Assembly (NCBI RefSeq): GCF_030272615.1
Contig: NC_081406.1
Span: 459,258,072 to 459,322,071, forward strand
DNA from: Cryptomeria japonica
Lineage: Eukaryota > Streptophyta > Pinopsida > Cupressales > Cupressaceae
Direction: 5' to 3'
Length of the DNA stretch: 64,000 nt
In this document: one piece after another, positions 54,747-64,000 of the stretch
Layout of the letters: every line of letters begins with the position of its first letter
How positions within the stretch are numbered: the first letter of the stretch is position 1
The notes under the pieces: model-generated
Databases searched by the model: none
Seen by the model: the letters and a program-made list of their open reading frames with translations, nothing else
Told to the model about the DNA's origin: nothing
Made by a program: the position numbers and the translations under genes

Positions 54747-55734
54747 GTTACTAAGGGCAGTGCTGATAGTAATCTATATTATAAAATCACTAATGATGAT
54801 ATACTGATTGTTGAAGTATTTGTTGATGACTTTATTTTTGGAGGTGAAGATAAATTATGCATAGAATTTTCTAAGAACATGGAGAAAGAATTTGAGATGT
54901 CTATGATTGGTGAGATGAAATTTTTCTTAGGTTTCCAGATTACTCAGACTGACAAAGGTATTTTTATCTATAAAACTAAATATGTTAAGGAATTGTTGAA
55001 GAAATTTATTATGGGAGATTCTAAACCGGTAAGTACACCTATGGTTGCAAGTGAGAAATTGACAGGGAAATATGTTTCTGTGCTGATAAATCCTACAAGA
55101 TACAAATCTATGATTGGAGGTCTACTTTATTTAACTTAGACTAGACCTAACATTATGAATGTTGTTTGTATTGTTTCAAGATTTCAGAGCGATCCTAGAG
55201 AAAATCATGAGATGGCGGTAAAAAAGATTTTTAGATACTTGCAAGGTACATCACAATATAGTTTGTGGTATCCTAAGAATGATAACTTCACTTTATGTGC
55301 ATATGCATATGCTGATAGGGCTGGAGACGTTGATGACTAGAAAAGTACTTCTGGTGGAACTTTCTTTCTTGGAAAGAAGTTGGTTTCATGGATCAGCAAG
55401 AAATAGTCATATACTTCTTTATCTACTGCTTGAGCTGAGTATGTTGTTGCTACTACTAATCGTACAAAAATTTTTATGGATGAAGCAAATGTTGAAGGAT
55501 ATAAAGGTGGATTGTGATGCACTGGTAGTTATTCATTGTGATAACTCTTTTGCTATTGATATATCTATGAAGTATAACTTTTTGAAGGATAAGGTGGAAG
55601 CAAATGAAGTTAAACTGGTTTATGTGAACACTAAAGAACAAATTGCAGATTTTTTCACTAAACCTTTATCTAAGGAATCTTTTGAGTACCTAAGAGATAG
55701 ATTGGGGGTTTCTGCCCCTTTGATAGAGACTTGA
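54747..55734 (+). pseudogene. Copia A: reverse transcriptase (C-terminal half) and RNase H, broken
   Basis: Starts abruptly inside the reverse transcriptase at a segment equivalent to GNADSNLYYKITNDD. It keeps the catalytic box EVFVDDFIFGGED (54810-54850), then FEMSMIGEMKFFLGFQITQ and RYKSMIGGLLYLT. A stop at 55137 and further stops split the RNase H: AGDVDD, a broken STSGG, VIHCDNSFAIDIS with a deletion, then IADFFTKPLSKESFEYLRD and LGVSAPLIET. Everything upstream (gag to mid reverse transcriptase) is absent. The join to E8 leader sequence at about 54747 shows a short match (GTTACTAAGGG) to the expected copia sequence. Confidence 0.85.
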
Positions 55735-56143
55735 TTGATGCGGTTTGGCATCAGTCCGGTATGCATTATTAGAAACACTATTCATTCCATCACTGATGTG
55801 GGATGCTACTGCTCAGAGGGAGTAGTCAGCTTTGAGATTTATAGGCTAACATTTTTTCTTTGATATTTCTGTCAGATTTGTGGAATTCATGTCAAAGGGG
55901 GACAGATATTGATGTGAAAAAGATAAAGAAAGAAAAAAGAAAATCATAGGGGCAGAGATAGCGATGTGAAAAATTAAGTCAAAACTTTGTAGAGATATTA
56001 TTCATGGGGGGAGAGACATTGATATTCAGATCTATATGCAGGAGATTGTTGGTTGTCTTCCATAGGGGGAGACTTGTTTGGAATTTCTTGGTACTTAGAT
56101 TTTTTTCACATCTAGTGTTGCCATCAATGCCAAAGGGGGAGAT
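55735..56143 (+). other. Copia A 3' untranslated region and polypurine tract
   Basis: Non-coding, with several AGGGGGAGA-type purine runs (55903, 56010, 56064) and the terminal CAAAGGGGGAGAT (56131-56143) directly before the LTR start at 56144. Confidence 0.75.
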
Positions 56144-57325
56144 TGTTGGCCATTTGGTGGAATTGATTATATGTTGCATTGATGTTTTGTCATTGATGTC
56201 AACACTAGCTATTTGGATGCTTTACCAACACCCTTCTGGTCCCGGTAGGTTGAGTGGTTTTTGGTTAACTTGGATCCAACATGATCTGGTTAACTTCGAT
56301 ATAATCTGGTGATGGAATTGGCTTGTTCATAATGGCTATACTCATATTTGGTCAGTTTGTTTTGGTCTGGTGATTGGATGCTATCCTGCTTACACAAAAG
56401 ATTGGTTTCTAGTTCCGGCAAGGGTTTCACCGGCAGATCTTTTGGTGGAGATCTTTGATGAATTGAATAAGTAGCGTTGGTGTAGCTTCTGATAGAGTTT
56501 TAGGATTTTGTTGGTAATCTTGTTCAAGACTTGGCGTTTGGAGATCATTGTTGAAGAGTGTGGGCCTATACTTGGTCCTGGTTGATGTAGGTTATGGACC
56601 GACATTAATGTAACATGTGGAGGAATTATTGTTGTATTTCCAGGATGTCTTTTGTTTTAGTCTAAGACCAACATGGCTTTTAATGATGTAATTGGTTTAT
56701 TGTCTGGTAGCTCACCTGATTGTTTATGGTTGAGGGTTTGTATAAATAAGATGTAAGATCTCATTGTAGATCATCATGGTTTTTGTAAGAGGTCATGGTC
56801 AAGGAATGTAATATGCGAATATTGTAATGTCATTTAGACAGAGGAGTTGGTTGATCAATGGAGATTTAATTGGATGTGTAAGAGGATTTTGTCTTCTAGT
56901 ATTGAGCTTGACCAGAACTATACTCAAGCATAGGAGATGCTCTCTTTTGAAGTTCAACACTTTTCTGGATTGTAGTCTAGATTTGTATGTAGTCAGTGAG
57001 ACTCCTTTTTTTGATGAGAAGTGCATGCTCTAGGATGTTGGCCTTCCTGCAAGTGCAAGACCCTTCATTGTAAATTCACATACTTACTATAAAAGTATTA
57101 TCTAATTGTGGGTAGGCTTCCCACTGTGGTTTTTCCCTTTACCAGGTTTTCCACGTACAAATATTGGTGTTATGTGGATGGATTTTATTCTATGATTATT
57201 GTTTATGCTTAATTGGATTAACTGCTATTCTGGTACTATGGTTTTGAATTGATAATGCTTTAGGTAATATATGACAACTAATTCACCCCCCCTCTCATTT
57301 GTCTTCCGGTTATATGAACTGTCTA
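56144..57325 (+). repeat. Copia LTR shared between A and B
   Basis: Starts TGTTGGCCATTTGGTGG after the A polypurine tract, so it serves as the 3' LTR of A. It runs through the ATTCACCCCCCCTCTCA motif to about GAACTGTCTA, lacking the final ACA found in relatives, and is joined there to pol sequence of B. It therefore also sits where the 5' LTR of B would be. Confidence 0.8.
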
Positions 57326-59044
57326 CTACTGACATCATCAGAAAACTCAACTATAACTGAAGAGAAGCACGAAGAGCCTGAAAATTAGAAAACACCAAGG
57401 TATGCAAGGCTAAACCATTCGGAAAATGAGATCATTGGAGACAAAAACATGGGAGTTATGACAAGCAGAATATTGGCAAATCAAGAGGTATGTTTCATTT
57501 CTTAGATTGAACCGACATCAGTAATTGAAGCTTGTAAATATGAATGTTGGATGAAATATATGGAAGATGAATTAGATCATGTAGAAAAGAACAGTACTTT
57601 GAATTTAGTTCCCCAACCTAAAAATAAGAATGTTATTGGATCAAAATAGACTTTTATAAACAAACAGAGTGAGAATGGACAAGTTGTAAGAAACAAGGAT
57701 AGATTTTTTTTGCAAAGGATATTCTTAGAAGGAAGGAATTGATTATGGTGAAAATTTTGCACCAGTAGCTAGAATTGAAGTTTTTAGACTATTTCTTGCT
57801 TATGTAGCCTATAAGAACTACAAGGTCTATCAGATGGATGTTAAGTGTGCATTCCTGAATGGATAACCTGAAGAGGAATTGTTTATTGAGCAACCTGATG
57901 GATTTTTACTGCTAGATGACAAAAATATGGTTTGCAGATTAAGGAAAGCCCTATATGGATTAAAAAAAGCTCCTAGAGCTTGGTATGCAAGGCTGGATAA
58001 GTATCTTTTGAAGCTTGATTTTATAAAAGGTAATGCTGACAGTAACCTATATTATAAGATCACTAATGATGATATTCTGATTATTGAACTATTTGTTGAT
58101 GATATCATTTTTGGAGGTGAAGAAAAATTGTGCATGAAATTTTCTGATAATATGCAGAGTGAATTTGAAATGTCTATGACTAGAGAAATAAGATTTTTTC
58201 TAAGTTTGAAGATTAATCAGACTGACAAAGGCATATTTATCTATCAAACTAAGTATATCAAGGAATTGTTGAAGAAGTTTGGTATGGAAAATTCTAAAAC
58301 TGGTTAGTACTCCTATGGTTACAAGCGAAAAATTATCAATTAAGGATGTATCCCCTTTAGTAAATTCTACAAGATATAAATCCATGATTGGTGGTTTGAT
58401 ATATTTAACTCAGACTAGACCGGATATAATGAATGCAGTCAGAATTGTACCAAGATTTCAAATTAATCCAAGAGAATCATGAAAGTGAAACAAAATAGAT
58501 ATTTCATTATTTGCAAAGAACAATTGGATATGGTTTATGGTACCCTAAAGAGGATGACTTTACTTTATGTGCATATACAGATGCAAATTGGGCAGGTGAT
58601 GTTGATGACTGGAAGAGCACATCCAGTGGAGCATTCTTCCTTGGGAAGAAGTGTGTCTCATGGATCAACAAGAAGGAGTCATGCATTTCTTTATCTACTG
58701 TTGAAGCTGAATATGTTGCAGCCGCAACCAATTGTACTCAATCTTTATGGATGAAGCAGAAGTTGAAGGATATACAAGTGAGTTGTAATGATCTGGTAGT
58801 TATCCATTGTGATAACTCTGTAGTTATTGACATATCAAATAATCCAATATTTCACTCCAAGAATAATAACATATCAATCAGGTATAACATTTTGAAGGAA
58901 AAGGTGGAAGCAAAAGAAGTCAGATTTGTTTATGTGAACACTAAAGAGAAGATAGCAAACATATTCACTAAACCTTTGTCTCGAGAATCATTTGAGTATT
59001 TGAGAAATAGATTGGGGGTTTCTACCCCTCTGGTAGAGACTTAA
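57326..59044 (+). pseudogene. Copia B: reverse transcriptase and RNase H, broken
   Basis: Starts in the linker before the reverse transcriptase (ENSTITEEKHEEPEN, TPRYARLNHSENEIIGDKNM). It includes [33 protein letters not shown] with a stop after it, LYGLKKAPRAWYARLDKYLL, and the box ELFVDDIIFGGEE with both Asp residues intact. A shift near 58300 and another near 58480 separate the RNase H part: YTDANWAGDVDDWKSTSSGA, VEAEYVAAATNCTQSLWM, IHCDNSVVIDISNNPIFHS, IANIFTKPLSRESFEYLRN. PBS, gag, protease and integrase are missing, as in E7. Confidence 0.88.
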
Positions 59045-59312
59045 ATGATGCAGATGTGCATCATTCTGGTATGCATTATCAGAGCTATCCTTTGTTCTAG
59101 ATTGATAAAATAATTCTACTACTTAGGGAGAGTAGTCAACCTCGAGATGTAGAGTTTTTTTATTTTGTTTGATTATTTGGCACTGTTGTCAAATGGGGAG
59201 AAATATATGTGAAAAATTATTGTTATTTATTGTTTGCACTCCTTAGGAGGATTTTGGTGGTATTTGGTCTTTTGTTTCAAATTTGGTTTAGAGCTTCATT
59301 ATTATATTATTT
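59045..59312 (+). other. Copia B 3' untranslated region, left part
   Basis: Non-coding sequence after the RNase H stop, interrupted by E9 at 59313. It resumes at 60611 and ends in the purine tract CAAAGGGGGAGAT before the LTR at 60724. Confidence 0.75.
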
Positions 59313-60610
59313 TGTTGGCAAATGCACACTCCAATGAGAAATTGTAAGTGATTGAAGGTATTGTCATTGATGGAAACCTTACAATCATGTGATAGCGGCA
59401 GGCAGACACAGGCACCGGCACCAACAGACTCTACACTGACATACAGATCACCGGCACCAAAAAGAAGATTACTGGCACCCTGGCCGACAAGAATTTTGTA
59501 TAAATGTATTTTGTAATTAATTGTAAAATCTTTTGTAAGCCGACATAGCGGATTGTAATGTGACTCATATATGTATGAGATCATTGTAGATCATTTAGAA
59601 GGTGTGTATAATGTGAAGTATGAAAGGAATATAGAAGATCTAATATGCAAATTATTGGATAAGGGTTTATGTATATTGCAGAGCTTAAACCAGTACTGAA
59701 TCTAGCATAGCAGATACGGATCTGAAGCAGTACAAGACATTGGATTTGTATAATACAATTTTTTAAGTCAGTGTGACTTCTTTTATAATTGAGCAATGAG
59801 CTCTAGGCACTTGGCCTTCCTGCATGTCCAGGCCCCTATTGTAAACAGTAATAGTCTCTTATTGGCCAGTAAGTGAATATTGTGGGTCACAAATCCCACC
59901 AAGGTTTTTCCCACACCAGGTTTCCTCATTAAAATATTGTGTTATGGTGTGTTTTTCATATTGTGGTTGTTGTTCTTATTTGTTGCATTATTTCTGGTTT
60001 ATCGGTACACAGTTTTAATATGCTTTTCATGTTATAAGTTAAGAAAATTATTTTACCGGTTAGATACTGATTCACCCCCCCTCTCAGTATCTTTGGGAAT
60101 CCTAACAATTGGTATCAAAGAAAGTGAGTTGGAAGGACTTCAACCAGAAACTCATCTTTCACCGGCTGCAACTTCCTCTGAGAGTGATATGCTAGATGTA
60201 TTCAAAAGGGTAGAAAGGAAAAGAAAGCCCTGACAGGTACCCTCACCCACTCCTAGGAAAACAAGACAAAAGCAATAGGCAATGAGGCCTCCAGTTAAGA
60301 AGTTAACTCCTAAGAAGAAGAAGAAGAAGAAGAAGGTAAAACAAGATATTGCTCCATTGGATAAACTCCTTAGTGAAATAACAGAAGATGGAAAGTTGAA
60401 AAACTTTAACAAACTATACAACACACTTTCCACTGATGACAAAGAAAGCATAGAAAATAGTGTAATTTTACACTTGGATATATACAAGAAATTTTTAATG
60501 GAAATTGTTGATGAAATACCCAATAATTTGTATAGAAGACTAGAAGCTAGAAGGGTAGCCATTGTTGAATCACCCCGCCCCCCCTCTCAGTATCTTTGGG
60601 AATCCTAACA
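59313..60610 (+). mobile_element. E9: miniature copia element with a nearly deleted 3' LTR
   Basis: Flanked by the exact target duplication TATTT (59308-59312 and 60611-60615). The 5' LTR is 59313-60107 (795 bp), followed by the primer site TTGGTATCAAAG (60109-60120). A ~450-bp internal part holds a Lys-rich reading frame, and only the last ~45 bases of the 3' LTR remain (60566-60610: AATCACCCC...CTAACA). A single deletion from the internal region into the 3' LTR explains this. It lies in the 3' untranslated region of copia B. Confidence 0.85.
60118..60565 (+). pseudogene. E9 Lys-rich leader ORF (gag-like start), broken
   Basis: One frame with two stops (60231 and 60276). It reads ESELEGLQPETHLSPAATS, then FKRVERKRKP, TPRKTRQKQ, a run of eight to nine Lys from an AAG repeat (60314-60343), and VKQDIAPLDKLLSEITEDGK. 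The end reads KKFLMEIVDEIPNNLYRRLE. It sits just after the primer site, where gag begins, but I see no capsid or zinc-knuckle motif. It may be an additional ORF of this lineage. Confidence 0.45.
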
Positions 60611-60723
60611 TATTTTATAGGAGATTGTTGGCGATCTTCCATTGGGAGAGACTTGTTTGGCATTTTCTTGGAACTTAGATGTTTTTCACATCTAGTGTTG
60701 CCATCAATGCCAAAGGGGGAGAT
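60611..60723 (+). other. Copia B 3' untranslated region, right part, with polypurine tract
   Basis: Continues the B 3' untranslated region after E9, closely paralleling 56031-56143 of copia A, and ends CAAAGGGGGAGAT at the LTR start. Confidence 0.8.
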
Positions 60724-61918
60724 TGTTGGTCATATAATGGAATTGATTATGTGTTGCATTGATGTTTTGTCATTGATGTCAACACTTGTTGTTATGGTTG
60801 TTTACCGGCTTCCGGTAGAAGGATTGGATTGGAAAGATAATCGGTTGATTGTCACCAGTATGATTTGGTTGATGGAATAAGTTTGTATGGATGGTTCATA
60901 TGCTTCTAAAGCATGTTTCAATCAGTTGGTATTGTTTTGATGATTAGATGCTATCTTATGTTCTAGTAAGCTTTTTTTATTGGTCCAGTAAGGGTTTCAT
61001 CGATAGAGATTTATTGAAGATCTTTGATGTAATGCATAAGTGGTGTTGGTGTAGATTCTAGAAGGGATTCATAATGTTGATGGTGATTGTGATCATGCCT
61101 CATTTGATTGGTGTCATTTCTTTGATGTTTGTGGATCTAATTTAGGTCCAGTGCTATCTAGGTTATGGAGCGGTTTGCATGTAACATGTTGGTGGATCCT
61201 CTGATGAGCTTCCAGGATGTTTTATTAATTGGATGATATTTGTTTAGCCTTATTCCAACATGATTTGTGATTTTGTTTCAAGATTATGTAATGGATCTAT
61301 TGAACTATCATTTGTGTGGCCGACCTAATTGGTTAGGTTCTGGGTTAGTATAAATATATGTAAGATTTCATTGTAGATCATATAGGAAATGAGTGAATAA
61401 TGTAATGATAATTTGTGTAGAGGATTTGGTCAATCATAGGTGATTGAGTTGGGTTTATGTAAGAGGTTTTAGACCTCTATTATTAAGCTTAACTAGAAAT
61501 GTAATCTAGCATGTTTGAGGCTATCACCAGAAATTCTTCTCTCTGGATTGTAGTCCAAATATCTTGAGGTGGTTGACATCTCTGTAGTCAGTGAGACTCC
61601 ATTGTAATGAGCAGTGCACTCTGGGAAGTGTTCCTTCCTGCATGTGCAGGCCCCTATTGTAATCATATACTTATTGCAGAAGTATCATTTGACTTTGGGT
61701 TGGGTTTCCCACTATGGTTTTTCCCTTTCCAGGTTTTCCATGTATAAATTATGGTGTTATGTGTTATTGTTGCATGGTATTGATTCTCTAGTTTTTATTT
61801 ATGCTTTAATTCTTAATCAGTTATACCGGTATATAAGGTTTTAAGTGCTTTAATTCACATAATCTATTAACAACTGATTCACCCCCCCCCTCTCAGTTGT
61901 TCTCTTGTTATCTTAACA
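60724..61918 (+). repeat. Copia B 3' LTR
   Basis: 1195 bp, TGTTGGTCATATAATGG...TTATCTTAACA, with the ATTCACCCCCCCCCCTCTCA motif near its end. Similar in layout to 56144-57325 and to the E6 LTR. Confidence 0.85.
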
Positions 61919-62506
61919 TGAACAAATTCTAGATACTTTTACAAAAAACCCTTTCTCATGATACTTTTAAGCATCTCTAAAAGAAGTTGGGAGTTATTTC
62001 TCCCTCCTCTTGAATAAAGAAGTAAAGGGTGAGGGGAGTGTTGGTGCTCTTGCAAAGTGTTTTAGAAATGTTATGCTAGCAACAATGATATTAGAAGGAT
62101 TATTGGTGTGTGGAATTATGGGGTGTAATGCCTCTCTAACTATAACACGGTTAAGAAGGTATCATGATGTTGAACCTATGCTTAGATACAAATGTAGTAA
62201 GTATTTTTTATATTGAAATGTTAATCAATGTAGCCAAAAATATATGTTAGATCTAGTAATCACTATGACAATGATGTTATAAATTCAGTTAATTATCTGA
62301 AAGTATTATTGTTATGTTTCAATGGATACTTAGATAGAAAGGGGTGATATCGAAACATTCAAATATATGATAATGCATGTGATATTAAAATTTTCTTCCA
62401 ATGATTTTAACACTTTAGTTATTTATATGTATATGTTGATGTTTGGATAACAGTAGGAGAATGTTTTGACTATACTAATTAAAATGTGATTATTTGATGA
62501 TGCTTT
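61919..62506 (+). mobile_element. Older copia remnant: RNase H tail, polypurine tract, LTR start
   Basis: 61919-62015 translates to the end of copia RNase H (EQILDTFTKNP, SHDTFKHL, KKLGVISPS; the usual pattern is ADIFTKPL). Then comes the purine tract AAAGGGTGAGGGGAG and an LTR-type start, TGTTGGTGCTC, at 62039. This is a different lineage from A/B, and B abuts it directly at 61918/61919. The LTR is cut by the next element at about 62507. Confidence 0.65.
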
Positions 62507-63612
62507 TGCTGGAATCAAGGAACACTAAGGGGGGGACTAAATCAGTGTTCTACAATTTTTAACCTTATTAACTTGTCCTTTCAACCACTTAATGCAAATG
62601 AACAAAAGAAAGATGTAGAAACACAAAGAAAACAACAACAACGCCATAACACCAAATTTTGTACATGGAAAACCAAGTTAAGGGAAAAACCACAATGGGG
62701 ATGATACCCATAATATAAGTATACTCTGTATAAGTATACAAATATTGCAATGGAAATGCACATGCACTCAGGCACACTACCTAGAGCTCACTACACAAAA
62801 GAAATAAGGGAATTAACCTCGGATAGCTCACTGCCTTACAAAATCTTTAAAAAAGGATAATTGGAATGCTTGAACTGAAAAATAGCATCTAAAAATGCCA
62901 ACGTACATTTTCGTTTAAGCACAAAACACTTATTCTCTAGTCGTTTTTTTCCACTATTCTACTTTATTCTAGAGCATAATTCCTTCAATTGCGCATGTGA
63001 AAATGTGCACAATCAATCACAAACACTTTTCACGCACACTAATATAAAAAATTGTCATATCCACTAGTCTTTTATATCTGCACCATGAAATTAAGTCTTC
63101 TACATATCAGCTAAATGAACATTATCAAAATATTGAAACATGCATACATAGTTGGCTCAATCCTAGCTCCAATGCATATTGAGACCAAAAAGAATTACCC
63201 ACATGCTTCTCAAATGTTTGCTAAACATCCTTGAACACACAAATTACTCTACTGATTCCACACAATGATCAACTAACCAAAACTTTCATACAACACTATT
63301 CATCCTAAAAACCTGTATACCGGATCTTCTAGCTCAGTCAAGAATCAACACTAGAGGCTAAGATTATAGAATAAGGTGCTCCAAACATATAACAACCTTC
63401 CTCTAGCTCCGTAACACAATATCTTCAATTGAAATGAAACACCAACCAAAACACTATAAACTTCTAGATCCACTATTCTAACTTCAGCAAACTTAACCAA
63501 ATCTTCATTCCGACTTTCGGTAGCATCAGATCACACATTGTAGATACAATATTTGACTTCGTTTGCCATCAATGAAAACATCAGATGATCTATACAGTGT
63601 CTTTGGGCAACA
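62507..63612 (-). repeat. Solo copia LTR, minus strand
   Basis: On the minus strand it starts TGTTGCCCAAAGACACTG and ends near CCTTGATTCCAGCA. On the plus strand the left part, AACACTAAGGGGGGG then TTTGTACATGGAAAACC and GGGAAAAACCACAATGGGG, parallels the E7 LTRs. No internal sequence is on either side and I find no matching target duplication, so the ends are approximate. Confidence 0.6.
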
Positions 63613-63732
63613 AATTTTATAATGATGTAATGTATAGATGTTTTATGAGGTTACTTAGAATGTTATGATGTGACCTTGATTGGAGAATGGTTAATGATGT
63701 TTTTACTATATTGTATTATGTGGATATGTATG
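63613..63732. other. Short spacer, no gene
   Basis: About 120 bases between two LTRs. It may be the continuation of the older copia LTR that begins at 62039. Confidence 0.4.
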
Positions 63733-64000
63733 TGTTGGCATTTTGCATAGAGATTACATTAATGATATGTTGTCATTGATGTCAATTGAACCGATAATAG
63801 TATTCATGTTATTGTTGATATTGTTGTTTTTTATATTGGCTACTAACCGGTTAGAAGAGCTTTGTGGAAGATGTGAAGTGGTATGGTAAGTTTCTAAGTT
63901 GAACCAGTAAACTGGTGTAATAGGTTAAACCTTTCTATGCATTGTAATTGGTAAAACCTATCAGTTGTTAAACCCTGACCGATAAAGTTTGTTGGTTTAT
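63733..64000 (+). repeat. Start of another copia LTR, cut by the window edge
   Basis: TGTTGGCATTTTGCATAGAG, followed by GTTGTCATTGATGTCAATT and ACCGG-rich sequence, the recurring start pattern of the copia LTRs here. It runs off the right end. Confidence 0.6.

Overview
The window looks like nuclear DNA of a seed plant with a large, repeat-dominated genome. It is AT-rich, I find no convincing host gene, and almost everything I can identify is a Ty3/gypsy or Ty1/copia LTR retrotransposon, a non-LTR remnant or a microsatellite. The depth of nesting and the absence of genes over 64 kb would fit a gymnosperm or another giant plant genome, but nothing here proves the taxon. All coding regions are broken by stops, frameshifts or deletions.

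Layout. 1-1425: decayed gypsy gag-like sequence, ending in a (CATA)n/(CA)n microsatellite. 1643-2235: a dispersed ~0.6 kb repeat, then a (GA)n run. 2755-3695: a short minus-strand retroposon with a 15-bp target duplication. 4529-12503: complete gypsy-type element E1 (1280-bp LTRs, target duplication AGAAT) that codes gag plus a protease-like region but no reverse transcriptase or integrase. 12850-16651: wreck of an L1-type LINE, ending in a TACA/TATG microsatellite. 16913-26718: minus-strand LTR element E2 (target duplication CATAT) inserted in that microsatellite, also without pol. 26743-27340: second copy of the 0.6 kb repeat. 28540-30010: an antisense plant-mobile-domain (PMD) pseudogene just upstream of a polypurine tract and LTR start at 30907 (E3). 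33532-33817: a TRIM element.

35007-54746 is a four-level nest. Gypsy-type element E8, related to E1, has its 5' LTR split by two minus-strand copia elements: E6 (35696-48789) and E7 (48864-52917). E6 has its 3' LTR split by a solo copia LTR, E5 (35866-41685), and E5 in turn holds a gag-protease-only copia element, E4 (36574-41477). From 54747 to 61918 two plus-strand copia reverse transcriptase/RNase H fragments share LTRs in tandem (A and B), with a miniature copia element E9 (59313-60610) inserted in B. The right end holds three more copia LTR fragments.

Themes. Three kinds of elements here keep LTRs, primer-binding site and polypurine tract but lack replication enzymes (E1, E2, E4), so they would have depended on enzymes supplied by other elements. 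E1, E2 and E8 share an unusual primer-binding site that reads as the complement of the tRNA-Trp 3' end. E1 and E8 also share a hairpin module, present once at the LTR end and twice in the untranslated leader, whose stems keep pairing although their bases differ between the two elements. That module is the best candidate for something not yet described.
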